The notes under the pieces were generated by a model. That model ran no database searches. It saw nothing but the letters and a program-made list of their open reading frames with translations, and was not told where the DNA came from. Shown here piece by piece: positions 49,320 through 59,671 of a stretch of DNA of 64,000 nt; positions within the stretch are counted from its first letter, which is position 1, and every line of letters starts with the position of its first letter. The stretch is from Agarophyton chilense (Eukaryota; Rhodophyta; Florideophyceae; Gracilariales; Gracilariaceae), in the NCBI GenBank assembly GCA_030374765.1, contig JARGXX010000084.1, positions 62,001 through 126,000 of the forward strand, given 5' to 3'. The translations under genes were made by a program, and so were the position numbers.

Positions 49320-50260
49320 CTCTCCACGGAAATCGAATTACCGCGCAAGTAAATACCCCGTTGCCACTCAATGGGCAGAAGCACAAAACAGGGTGCTTGA
49401 TCAGCTCGGCAGTATGAACGCAATATAGTGGGACACAAAATCTTCCCTCTCACCATGCCATTAAATTATCGCCATGACCATACTGTACAGATACAAACCG
49501 AAAGCACCTGGCACCCTCCCCCGTAAAGCCAGGGGGGCGATGAGGGGCGACCTGATCCACTCCCACATCCATTACGATCCCACCAAGATGGCTACCTTCA
49601 TGGACGACAATACCACTTTCAGAATTCTCTTTGCTCTCGGCGGTGCATAGAATATGCACATAGATCACTATGACATCACCGGGGCGTAGTTGCATGAGAA
49701 AAATGAAGATGCAAAATCCATCTACGTCTGGCAGCATCCATGCTGCAATGGCAGCCACAAGCACGCCGCACGTATTCGGCACCCAGTCACAAGCCCATAT
49801 CTACACTACCAATTTACACTAACACCTGATCAACCGCAGTTACCAAAAGACGAAATCTGACCGGTCTTCAATTACACAGCACACCCCAACAAGCCACATA
49901 TTCGTAGCAGTGTCCATTATTGACTTTTTTGTGAAGCCACATCCGTTGACCTCAAAATTGTGCTTCTTGCCACCCATAAGTGCAAATACAGCTTCAAACT
50001 AGTTGCAAACCCGACAAAATACCTCATCTATCAAAGCAAATTCCAACCCAATGGCATCCCCTTACCTGACCACACCATACCCAGCACGTAGTTCAATATC
50101 TCCAGATACCGGACAGCATCACCAATACAGCCCCTTAAATTGATTTCGCAGCAATTGGCCCACTTAACAACGATGAATATCCCCTTGAAGACATCCGTAA
50201 ACACTATAGCAAAGCACTCGGTGAAATAAGACACAACCCGACTGAACATGCTCCAACGTC
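49320..50260 (+). pseudogene. copia 2 reverse transcriptase remnant
   Basis: Frames read TQWAEAQNRVLDQLGSMNAI (copia RT start W..A...E...L), TILYRYKPKAPG, and then TTFRILFALGGA-stop-NMHIDHYDITGA-stop-LHEKNEDAKSIYVWQHP. These match the copia blocks T-x-R-x-L-L-A-L-A and D-V-x-x-A-F-L-x-G-x-L-x-E-x-I-Y-M-x-Q-P. Several TAG stops and frame changes follow; the YVDD block is not preserved. Inactive. Confidence 0.8.
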
Positions 50261-50399
50261 GCATGCGCTACTCCCACGCTCGCCTGCGCCTTCCAAAATC
50301 CCACCGCCAGCCACTAGAATCTGCTAAAACGTCTCCCTGGGTACCTCAACAGCACACCTAATCACGACACTGACTTTCTATCTGCACAACAAAACGCCC

Positions 50400-50800
50400 T
50401 CTTCTGTTTGCGGACTCACGCGGATGCGGACTTGGCCAACGACAACGCCAACAGAAAGTTCTGTTCCGGCATAGATATCACACTGTCGCGTTTGTATCAT
50501 ACAATAGCAAGTCAAACACCAACCGTTTGTAGCCAAGTCGACATGGGAAGCCGAATATGTTTCTGCCACCGAGGCCGCCACGAACACAGTATGGATATCC
50601 AATACACTCCCAGAAATGAACCTCATCTTTCCCTCTACCCTCAAGCATATAGACAACGCTGCTGCGAAGCACAAGGCCACCCAAGAAGCACAAACCAAAC
50701 GACCACACTCATCGATATCAAGTCCTACTACCTCAAAGAAATGGTGCATCCCGAAACCACCACAATCGTTGCACTCCCATCCACAATATGGCGGCCCACG
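50400..50800 (+). pseudogene. copia 2 RNase H remnant
   Basis: Three frames in turn contain DADLANDNANRKFCSGIDIT (D-A-D-W-A...D-x-x-S-x-S-G), then a W-E-A-E-Y-V-S-A-T-E-A-A stretch, then LKHIDNAAAKHKATQEAQTK and finally IDIKSYYLKEMVH. The last equals the copia end (D-N-x-x-A ... H-I-D-I-R-x-H-x-x-R-E). At least two frameshifts. Confidence 0.8.
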
Positions 50801-51108
50801 TACTGAATTAACCCTTTACAGCCAACCACTTCCCTCAACATTTTCGGCACCTCTACATTTCATTCCCATTTTTCCAACCACCATCGCGTGTTACAAACAC
50901 AAAGGCCAACACGCACAACCCACAAAAATTGCAACGCCATCCAATATCTCGCACCCACCTGCAATGCCTTCACGCTCAAGTCGCTGTCCTCATCCGAAGG
51001 ACTGTAGTCACCGCGTCCCAATCTTTCCCGCACGTCTTGGGCACAGGCAACAGTCCCCCAATCGAAAAACCCTCTAAACGCATGGCAATATGGGCGTTCG
51101 GGGGACTC

Positions 51109-51325
51109 TGGTCGCACTAAGAATGAGAGAGTGACGCACAGCCTGCACACGTTCAAGTAGACGGTTGTCGAACCCAAACAGCCCAGTAGGAGATAAGGAC
51201 AGCAGTCTATCACCACCACAGACCCAATTAAGAAAGATGACCGCCGTCCCTCGCGATCGGGAGAAGAAGAGGTCATGAGTGCATTGCTTCATATTCACCT
51301 CACCTTCAGCGAAGAAATGTCTAGA
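51109..51325 (+). repeat. 3' LTR of copia element 2 (approximate ends)
   Basis: Diverged partner of 45028-45290, starting near TGGTCGCAC. A G-rich run (GGGCGTTCGGGGGAC, 51092-51106) directly upstream is a plausible polypurine-type primer tract. Confidence 0.55.
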
Positions 51326-51790
51326 ACCCCAGAAAGACATGGAGAACCCCCTGTGCTCCAATCAACATTTCAGTCTATTTTAAGACTGGTACCCCTTGTT
51401 TTGAACGTGGTACCAGTGGTACACCGTAACTACATATTGGTACCCCGCGCAATAAAAAGCACCTCCACGGTCCCAACTTGAGAAAAGAGCGCTCTTTTTG
51501 CAGCGAACGCTTTTGAAATGAAGCATCGTGAGTGTCAGTACGCATACACTGACACCATGGCAGTTCCATCCACCCTTTGCGTTTTTTTGCTTCAAACACA
51601 ACTAACAGCTCTCTAGTTTCATGCCTGCCCAGCATGAACGACCTTAATAACGATGCTTGATCCCCTGTTTCTACAGAAGAGAACTTTTAGAACAATATGG
51701 AAACATCTGCTTTCGAAGAAAGTCTTACCATTCGAATCATCAGAAAAAAAATTCTTTCAAAGCGAGCTACTCATCTGCAACCTTATGAAC
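51326..51790. other. Spacer with repeated GGTACC motifs
   Basis: No gene. The hexamer GGTACC with flanking TG occurs three times between 51388 and 51446. Nothing else is recognised. Confidence 0.4.
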
Positions 51791-51791
51791 T

Positions 51792-53640
51792 TTGCACATA
51801 GACCATGTGGCCATGGAAGAGATCAAGAAGTACGGAAAGGCCTTGAAAGAAAGATTCAGGGCTTTGTTAGACATTCCTGTCTGTGAACTTGGCCATGTGC
51901 CGCCCACGCTTATCCTTGAGAAGGTGTTTCTCAAAGGCCCTATGCTCACATTTTCGACTCAAATTGAGCGTCGAGGACTTCGGGAAATGAAATGTAATTC
52001 TTGTGATGAGGACGAAAGTAAAGTTGCCATTTCGATGGTCGCAGGATGCTGTTTCAACAAGACATCATCGCAGTCAAGAACTAATGCCGAAAAAAGACGT
52101 TCAAAGGATAGAAAAAGTCAACCGCCGCAGAATCCATGACACAATTGCCTCGCTTGGATTGAGGACATCGAAATTTTGGACAGAAGCAGAACGGCTGCCG
52201 GCAGCTACGACCGGGGTATGAATAACCCAGAAGAATCGTTCGCCTCACAGTACTGTCTTCTCTTGTACTTTCCGGGGATAAGCTTGGCGGCCGATGACGA
52301 TTCGACCAGGAAGCGGATAAATGGTCTGACACATGGTGCATGGTGCACAGCAGACGACCGTCTCCAATCTTCTCACGAACTTAAATTTCTGTTCCCGATA
52401 TGCGGCGACTGGAGAAGCGACCGCTACAATACTGGAAAAACTGGTTCGCTGAATGCAAGGACAATCAGAAGCTCAAACTGGTTCCTTCCGCAACCGCAGC
52501 ACATTATACATAGATCGCGTGTTTGTTAGTGATGATGTTATTAAGGTCCTTCGAGATGTCTTCATGCACATAGTTGGTACACAGAAGCGCGTAACGAAGG
52601 ATCCATTCACGTCCGGTGACAGAAAGGGATAACCGACAAACAAGAAGATACAATAGTTCGGCATTTTGTCCTCATTCTGGGGAGAGGAAAGGCATGCAAA
52701 AGGTCGCCAAACATATCATCTGGCGCTGAGTGAAGCCAGCACAGTGCAAGAGAGTGTCGCAATGCCAATTACCACTCGGACTGAGTTGGCTGACCAAACA
52801 TGGATAGCGCAGAGTAAAAGATTGAACAGTGGCTCAAAGACCTCTGCATATCAACCCGTTCTCCTGAATTACGATAAACAACCTGAACAACCGTGTCCAG
52901 CGCTTTCTGTGTTTGAAGACCCCCTGCTCGAACAGTTCCAAGAGCAACTGACGCCCATTACCCAGAGACAATCGAGTGCTGACCGACTGTGATTTCTTAG
53001 ACGGGGCTTACAATTCACATCTTTAACAGGGTGATCGTTTCTGGATGTGACAGCGAAACGGAGCACCCAAACAATTACAGCCGTAAATGAATACCGAATT
53101 CTATGTCAGTGCATTGAAATCGCCATTGAAACAAGTATGGGGACAACAGCACATTTATCACCAATATCAATGGAACCAAGCGACAAAATAAACATCCCAG
53201 ATCTCCAGGAAGCATGCAAAGCAAGTAATATAAACGGGTACTCCAACAAACCGAGGATGTGCCTCAGGAAACAACTGTGCACCTGCAGTGCTGCGGCATG
53301 TGAGAAACTAAATTTTCCAGATGAGATCGTGAGAGTAGTGCTTCAATCCTGTTATTTCAAGCCGATAAAGGCCTCTAAATGTATTGAAATCCGTATCCCG
53401 AATAAAAAATGACATAGCGAGCTCTGCCAATATTTTTGCCCCATGCTACGAAGTTCTTTACACTTTCAACAAGGTCTTATGGTATTTTGCAACGCAGAGG
53501 AGACCCTTAACATCACATGGAAACTTCACCAAACCTTTTGACAGTCACAGTGTCTCAGACCTTAGCATCAAGTGCGCCTCAAATACAAAGCACTATTGGG
53601 ACCACACAATAGGGCGCACAAACCATAGGTTGTAAATTCA
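51792..53640 (+). pseudogene. Decayed plus-strand reading track, family unknown
   Basis: Successive plus-strand frames (51792-52139, 52003-52221, 52500-52632, 52666-52992, 53047-53412, 53384-53635) are protein-like but separated by stops and frame changes. Notable pieces are LYIDRVFVSDDVIKVLRDVF near 52505-52560, and DLQEACKASNINGYSNKPRM near 53191-53250, which resembles a SAP DNA-binding motif (L..C+..GI.G.S.K..+.L). No start, domain order or neighbour gives a function. It may be an old DNA transposon or a cellular pseudogene. Confidence 0.35.
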
Positions 53641-53900
53641 AGACCTTCAGAGGATATGAATCACTGACAAGCGCCTATGACAAACGCGAATGACATGGGC
53701 CTTTCAAAGAGCTGTATCTTACAACCGCATTGGATCCTGTCACAAGCGTTGTCAACTGGGAAAATAGAAGGAGTGTTACGAAGAGAATGGAAGTAACCAT
53801 TTCATAGAAGTGCTACAGATATCAAGTCATCCATCAAGAGGCAGTTTGCCGAACCTCTGTTCTATTTATTACTGCATCATGCACTGAAATCATATACACT

Positions 53901-54344
53901 GTGATTATGAGCAAATCTGTACCACCCTTCGAATCATTGGAAAACATATTACGTCATCTGCAAGTAACCTTTATACTTTGGTCTCGCATTCAAGTGAATA
54001 TAATTCCCGTGTTTTGTACAGCAGTTTATGGTTTCGGCAAAGACCATCAATCCGTACAGTCTTACTTGGGTCTCGTGCCAAGCTTTCATTTGAATGTACG
54101 AGAGAAGGGATTGATGGCAGCTGCAAAATATGCTAGATCGAAGCTTGTTACTTACTGGAATGCTCACAAGGGAGGAACAGGTGTTACGTCCAGGATCATC
54201 GCAAACTGTCATTCCAGTACTCCAACAAGTCTTCTAAGGGAACAATTATATGGCGGTGTGTCCAGATGTTGTTTGTTAATACGTACTATCTCTGTCGAAT
54301 TCTTGGTGCTGTCGAAGAAAAGTGTACTTCTTATCGAGTGTTGA
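53901..54344 (+). pseudogene. Open frame of unknown origin
   Basis: A 147-codon frame beginning MIMSKSVPPFESLENILRHL. The PPFESLENILRHLQ context has a weaker echo upstream at 51727-51780 (LPFESSEKKFFQSELLICNL), which might mean a duplicated piece. No domain is recognised. Confidence 0.25.
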
Positions 54345-55051
54345 GGGAGAAAAGTGCTCACAGTCTAACATACCGTGAGACTGTGAAAAATATATTCATG
54401 AACCTCACAAAATGAAGAACTGAAAGTCGTCCATCAGAAGGAATTGAGCAATCGTCTTCACTTTCTTTTTCTCTGAACACTCTCACAGTTGTACGAAGGA
54501 GCACACGGTGGCTACGTGCAAAAGATTTTCCGTTTAAGGGCTTTAAATGGCCTAAGAACACATTCCAGTCTTACATGGTCGAGGCTTGATTTGAAAAGCC
54601 GAAACTGTTTCCAAGAATCCGTATTGATGCGCAGTATGGTGTTCAACGAAAAAAGTGAATTCAAAAATGATTTGGCAGGACCATAAGTCTAGAGATCAAT
54701 GATTTCTATTTGACGTCTTCTTTTGTGAGGTAGTCCGATAAACTGTGTGAAATCGAGAGAAAAGAACTTGTTTGCAAGAATGGCATGAGCTGAGAAAAAT
54801 GTAATGTAAAAGCACGGCATTAGAACTTGAGATAGCATTTCCAATCAATAAAATCGTTCATAGAATTTACTGAATTACTTGAAGTATGAGGTACCTGTCT
54901 GGAGACCCCACAAATAGGGCACAAACCGCTACATGGGGCACCCAAAGCATGTCATCGATCTGACCGGTTTTGACCGGTTGCTGCGTTTGGAAAGAAAGAC
55001 CGCCTGCGTCCTGATGAAAAGGCACCATAACGTGCATACTCCGAGCCTTCT
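54345..55051. other. Spacer left of the palindromic unit
   Basis: AT-rich, no gene seen. At 54900-54930 a stretch AGACCCCACAAATAGGGCAC resembles GACCACACAATAGGGCGCAC at 53600-53620. The last five bases (CTTCT, 55047-55051) are the left candidate target duplication of the palindrome. Confidence 0.4.
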
Positions 55052-55362
55052 TGTAAACGTCATGTCCGTTCAAAGTAATTAGAGGACACAACGCGGGTGG
55101 CTACAACCCAAGGTTACACAAGTAGTATATATGCTCTGGAGAGTACCACACCTGAATAGGGCAAAGAAAAGAAGTCAAAGAGAGACGAAAGAAAGAAGGA
55201 TTGTAATGGGTACAGAGTGCGGATGATAAAATGATCACTATATATATATGTAGCAGGCAGAGGCAAAGGTATAAAGATACGAAGTAATAAATGAAATGTG
55301 TAAAGGCCTATGCCACGATGTAAAGACAGCATGTATATATCACAAACGTTCTAGAAAGTAAT

Positions 55363-55793
55363 TTAGTTCTTATTCCTGGCGCTGGCATGATGAAGACGAT
55401 TTTTATAAGGAACTCGGAGATCGTGAGCTTCAGGAAACTTGATATCACATACACGGCACCAGACGTCAGTATCTTTGTAATAAGCGCGTCGTAGTGCTTT
55501 TTGGTACTTACGACTGCCTTGGTGTACCTCCAATTGGCGCTGGCTCTGCACGTTGATGCTGCAGACGGCACAGCGCTTCAGGGAGAGTTTTTGAGATGGA
55601 GAACTGCGGTGACACTTCTCACGTTGAGTAACGACTCGAAGGATGTGACGTGCGCGCTTATTGTAAAGGGGTTCGGTAGAAGGTGAAGATTTCGTGAAAG
55701 ATTTGATTTAGTTAATGACGCTGACGGCTTCCACTTCCGGATCGGAACCTTGCACAGTTGAGTATTCAATCGAAGAAATCACAGACGTTGGCA
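55363..55793 (-). pseudogene. Z2 zinc-finger gene, exon 2
   Basis: Exon after the 67-nt GT-AG intron. With the A at 55861 it would begin A|TG-CCA, reading MPTSVISSIEYSTVQGSDPE. It has TAA at 55708-55710, at the same codon as in Z1. Downstream it is open through both fingers and ends with TAA at 55363-55365, a few codons earlier than Z3. Fingers: CAVC...H and CRVC, as in Z3. Confidence 0.65.
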
Positions 55794-55860
55794 CTATGTG
55801 CAAGACAGACAAAAGTCAGTACTTTCACAAAATTCCAAAAGAGCAGTGAAAGCTACTTAC

Positions 55861-56110
55861 TCTTGAACAAATGCCAAATAGCCGTAGAGTGTGAGCTCAA
55901 CGCCGTATCACGCGGTTCTGTTAACGACAGGAGCTGGTAAACAGTCCCACGTGTGAGACCGGTTCGCAGAAAAGATCGGCGCAGCAGCGATAGAGAGCGG
56001 ACCCAACCCCAAAGTAAAAAAAGAAAAGGAGGAGAGTTGATGGCAAGAGATGCACATACTGTGCTAAGAGATTTTTTTGGTGCCAAAGGAGAGGGGAGAG
56101 GGTGAGCCAC
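55861..56110 (-). CDS. Z2 exon 1 candidate (possibly 5' untranslated)
   Basis: A frame of about 83 codons leads into the GTAAGT donor at 55860. It is Leu/Ser/Arg-rich (SLSLLRRSFLRTGLTRGTVY), and its counterparts are partly open in Z1 (47697-48006) and Z3. No ATG starts it in any copy, so it may be untranslated leader. The frame runs through the splice junction in phase with the zinc-finger exon. Confidence 0.35.
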
Positions 56111-56193
56111 TTTAGTAGAGCTGACTTGACCAGAGTTGGTCGCAGCCGACCGAGTTCGGCCTTATATAGACAATTTGGACGCAGGGCCGGGCG

Positions 56194-56349
56194 AGAATTC
56201 GTGCGGCTTCCGGTCCTGCACCGGCCAGCCTGTCCCTAGCTGTGCGAGAATTCGTGCAGTTTCCGGCCAGCACCGAACCACTTGTCTCTGACTGTGCGAG
56301 ATTTTGCGAGATTTCCGGTCCGGCACCGGCCAGCCTGTCTCTAACTGCG
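56194..56349 (-). repeat. ~52-bp tandem repeat, three copies (Z2 arm)
   Basis: Three copies of a 51-53 bp unit built on GACAGGCTGGCCGGTGC and GGACCGGAA. The same three-copy array is at 59353-59508 in Z3, whereas Z1 has one copy. It lies upstream of exon 1 and could be a promoter minisatellite. Confidence 0.8.
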
Positions 56350-56523
56350 CGCCTTACTCGACAGAGAACACATCTGCGTTGCGTGCCGAATTTGTTGTGC
56401 CCAGGTGCTGGCATGAACTTGCGATGCCAAATAAGTGGTCCAAATTTTACGGACAAGCAAGCGGTCTTCCAATAAAATCAAAGACTCTCTAACTGCAATC
56501 GATTCTTTTCGACTATAAATTAC

Positions 56524-56892
56524 TTGGCCGCCCTACTTTTTTTTGCTCCTTGCCCCTGGATACTTCTTCCATCCGTTTCCAATTTGTGCCGAGATGCCTC
56601 ACTCCACGTTTCACTTCTTTACCTACGCGCCGTCGGGACTCCACGTCGTCGAAGAGAGCGAGATATCCGGCGAAGTGCCACGGCAGCCCCCGATGCGGGC
56701 CCTTCTGCGGTATCGGAATTGCAGGTGGCCGCGATCGTGGAGGCCGGCGAGATGCTGCCCACCGTGGCATGTGGCCAACCTGTCACGACGACTGATATGG
56801 AGGAGGCTCGGCTGCATGTGCCGTGGCCGTATCTCCGTGGGCTTCTGGATGGAATGGCTCTCCAAGTTCGCGTGCCGTCGGCCGCATCATAG
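56524..56892 (+). CDS. GC-rich arm ORF (doubtful)
   Basis: A GC-rich island inside the arm. This frame is 122 codons, Arg/Ala-rich; an overlapping frame (56543-56908) is also open, and both have counterparts in the right arm (59117-58793). The frame is conserved between arms only as far as the DNA is. No domain is recognised. The strong GC rise against AT-rich flanks could reflect transferred or regulatory DNA. Both strands are open here, as often in GC-rich DNA. Confidence 0.2.
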   Translation: MAALLFFAPCPWILLPSVSNLCRDASLHVSLLYLRAVGTPRRRRERDIRRSATAAPDAGPSAVSELQVAAIVEAGEMLPTVACGQPVTTTDMEEARLHVPWPYLRGLLDGMALQVRVPSAAS

Positions 56893-57130
56893 TGGGGGGC
56901 GTTCTTAGCGTGCGTGACATGTCGCTCAACTTCCTACGCGCCTAGGAATTTATATGAATAAAAGGTTTCAGATATGCTTTCATTGTTTCCTTTTTTTTTT
57001 TTATTTGCAGTGACTTGTAAAAATAAGCGTATCACAAGGAACACGCCTGAAGATTTTAAAGTCATTTAACGATGACGTGGGACACTGGGGCGCTGAATCT
57101 ACAAAGAATTTCATACGTGACAGGTTTTGA

Positions 57131-58100
57131 TTGACACAGGTGTTCACCGACATAGTGGCATACGTTCGAAGTTGTGAACGCTGTCAGCACATGACCCCTT
57201 TGATAGCCTACCGTAGCAACCAGCGCGTACCTCTTACAAACCTATATCGCACCTTCTCAATGGATTTTGTGTGTCCGCTGCCTCGCACGAAGCAAGGAAA
57301 TCGTTTCATGCTAATCGGGGTTGAGAACCTGACAGGATAGCCTAATGCCCTGGCCACTCAGTCCCAGACCGCTGCAGTCGTGCTAAAATTTGTTCAATCC
57401 CAACAGTTGGCCCATTCGAACCTCCTGCTACTCTGGTCTGTGACAATTTTACCTCTTTCAAAGCCGAGACTGTCAAAAATTTCATGGACCGGAAAGGAAT
57501 CTCTCTAAGACCAGTACTAGCATATGCACCAATTGCCAATGGCAGGGCTGAAAGAATGATAGGATCAATAAAAAACCGATCGGTAAGACAGTATTTAATA
57601 AGAAAAAGGATTGGGATGAGGTTATAGATGGTTTCTTGTATGGATACCGACGTCGCCGTGTGGCGGGAGGAAAGTCACCTTTCGAGCTACTATATGGAAT
57701 AACACCAAGAATGCATACACAGGACCCTCCTCCTCTCATTGAAAGCTGCAAACTGAATAATCGCCAACACGAGATCATGGCGGAGACCATCGTTCGTGCC
57801 ACGAGGCTTGGAAAGCGGCCCCAACGTGAAGAAGATACGAAGTACAACCATCAGTTCAAGGTTGGAGATTAAGTATGCGTGATACATGGAAAAGCTCTGA
57901 ACCCGAACGTTAAGTGGCCCCCGTTTCAATCCGAATTCTACGGTCCATGTAGAGTAGCGAAAGCAATGCACCCTCGACATGTGCTGTTCTCACCGCATCA
58001 GAGATACAATCGACAGGGTGTACACGCCCGACGACTCAGGGGTTATAAAAGAAGACACGAACAGCTGCAGGTCGTTACTATGAGTGTGGGCGAAGAATGA
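57131..58100 (+). pseudogene. Ty3-type integrase in the palindrome core
   Basis: Pieces in order: a zinc-binding CxxC (RSCERCQHMTPL, 57170-57205); the core start SMDFVCPLPRTKQGNRFMLI with the first Asp; after a stop and frameshift near 57340, PVCDNFTSF with the second Asp, then AYAPIANGRAERMIGSIKNR with the third Glu; then GYRRRRVAGGKSPFELLYGI (57640-57700), and a C-terminal part around 57850-57980 that is open except for a TAA near 57870. This is a complete but disabled DDE integrase of the Ty3/gypsy/Ginger type. No RT or RNase H lies in the unit, so integration without self-encoded reverse transcription is possible in principle. Confidence 0.8.
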
Positions 58101-58235
58101 TCAGGAGAATCTCTCGATGTGACGTCGAAGCGCAGAGATACCATTCTGCTCCCAGATTGCGGTAACTATGACAGACTGACGTCAAGTTTTATTCTAAGCG
58201 GTAATATCGTCGCTGGGTCTACTATATCTCAATAA

Positions 58236-58598
58236 ATGGCCCCTTTGCACCTTACAAAACCTCAATTGGAAAAAGTCGCGTGGAACCTTTATCACCTCTT
58301 CCTTGCTTTGTTCAAAGTATATGGACCGTTTATCGGCGGTAATTGTAGCTACTTGCCTGTTATGATGGCTAATAGTGTCTATCCTGGCATCAAAACGTGT
58401 GTGTATACCCGATTTACAACGTTTCTCTACCATCACGTAGTGGGGCAGTATGGACATCTCCCCGATTCTGACCTATATTTGGAGGAAACAAACTCTTTTG
58501 TAGAGCGTTACTCTGAAACTTCCAAAATCAGTTACCACCCTCACGAAGACCGTATGGCTGTGCCTTTTTTGTTTCACTGGGAACACAGAGAGAACTAG
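58236..58598 (+). CDS. Small ORF after the core integrase
   Basis: 120 codons starting MAPLHLTKPQLEKVAWNLYH, with an aromatic/hydrophobic middle and an acidic tail. It lies between integrase and the right arm. I do not recognise it. The single undisturbed frame beside a broken integrase is mildly notable. Confidence 0.35.
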   Translation: MAPLHLTKPQLEKVAWNLYHLFLALFKVYGPFIGGNCSYLPVMMANSVYPGIKTCVYTRFTTFLYHHVVGQYGHLPDSDLYLEETNSFVERYSETSKISYHPHEDRMAVPFLFHWEHREN

Positions 58599-59352
58599 TT
58601 TTCATTTCACTAAACTTTTGATCTCCCGGTGTAGCGATCTTTGAGCGGGTAGGCATGTGACACTCTTATTTGTTCAAGTCACCGCAAATCAAAAAAAGAA
58701 AAAAGAAAAAAGAAACAATGAAAGCATATCTGAAACCTTTTATTCATATAAATTCCTAGGCGCGTAGGAAGTTGAGCGACATTTCACGCACGCTAAGAAC
58801 GCCCCCCACTATGATGCGGCCGACGGCACGCGAACTTGGAGAGCCATTCCATCCAGAAGCCCTCGGAGATACGGCCACGGCACATGCAGCCGAGCCTCCT
58901 CCATATCAGACGTCGTGACAGGTGGGCCACATGCCACGGCGGGAAGCATCTCGCCGGCCTCCACGATCGCGGCCATCTGCAATTCCGATACCGCAGAAGG
59001 GCCCGCATCGGGGGCTGCCGTGGCACTTCGCCGGATATCTCGCTCTCTTCGACGACGCCGAGTCCCGACGGCGCGTAGGTAAAGAAGTGAAACGTGGAGT
59101 GAGGCATCTCGGCACAAATTGGAAACGGATGGAAGAAGTATCCAGGGGCAAGGAGTAAAAAAAAAGTAGGGCAGCCAAGTAATTTATAGTCGAAAAGAAT
59201 CGATTGCAGTTAGAGAGTCTTTGATTTCATTGGAAGACCGCTTGCTTGTCCGTAAAATTTGGACCACTTATTTGGCATCGCAAGTTCATGCCAGCACCTG
59301 GGCACCACAAATTCGGCACGCAACGCAGATGTGTTCTCTGTCGAGTAAGGCG

Positions 59353-59508
59353 CGCAGTTAGAGACAGGCTGGCCGGTGCCGGACCGGAAATCTCACAAAA
59401 ACTCGCACAGTTAGAGACAAGTGGTTCGGTGCTGGCCGGAAACCGCACGAATTCTCGCACAGCTAGGGACAGGCTGGCCGGTGCAGGACCGGAAGCCGCA
59501 CGAATTCT
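59353..59508 (+). repeat. ~52-bp tandem repeat, three copies (Z3 arm)
   Basis: Copies start at 59353, 59404 and 59456. Each contains GAGACA or GGGACA followed by a (G/C)CGGTGC...CCGGAA core and an ACAAAAACT or ACGAATTCT end. Mirror of 56194-56349. Confidence 0.8.
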
Positions 59509-59671
59509 CGCCCCGGCCTGCGTCCAAATTGTCTATATAAGGCCCAACTTGGTCGGCTGCGACGAACTCTGGTGCAGTCAGCTCTACTAAAGTGGCTCAC
59601 CCTCCCCCCTCTCCTTTGGCACCAAAAATATGTCTTAGCACAGTCTGTGCCTCTCTTTCCATCATTTCTCC

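Larger units (their letters stand above)
45028..51325 (+). mobile_element. Ty1/copia element 2, split by the Z1 insertion
   Basis: A decayed copia element in plus orientation. A diverged LTR pair (about 45028-45290 and 51109-51325) encloses gag, protease, integrase, RT and RNase H remains in copia order (integrase before RT). The coding strand is C-rich and G-poor. Integrase is interrupted at 47426/48812 by the 1.4-kb Z1 unit, so the element predates Z1. LTR identity looks only about 65%, so the insertion is old. Confidence 0.85.
55052..57036 (-). repeat. Z2 arm (left, inverted)
   Basis: 1985 bp, read 57036 to 55052. Order: TGTGATAC end, an A/T-rich tract, a GC-rich ORF segment (56890-56524), a ~52-bp tandem repeat, exon 1, a 67-nt intron (55860-55794), the zinc-finger exon, and a 3' part ending CGTTTACA. 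It is close to Z3 in the inner half, but in the zinc-finger half it shares several bases with Z1 rather than Z3. Confidence 0.85.

Noticed and set aside
56524-56892. GC-rich arm ORF as a conserved protein
   Set aside because: Several frames on both strands are open because of high GC, and arms are too similar to test conservation. Listed only with low confidence.
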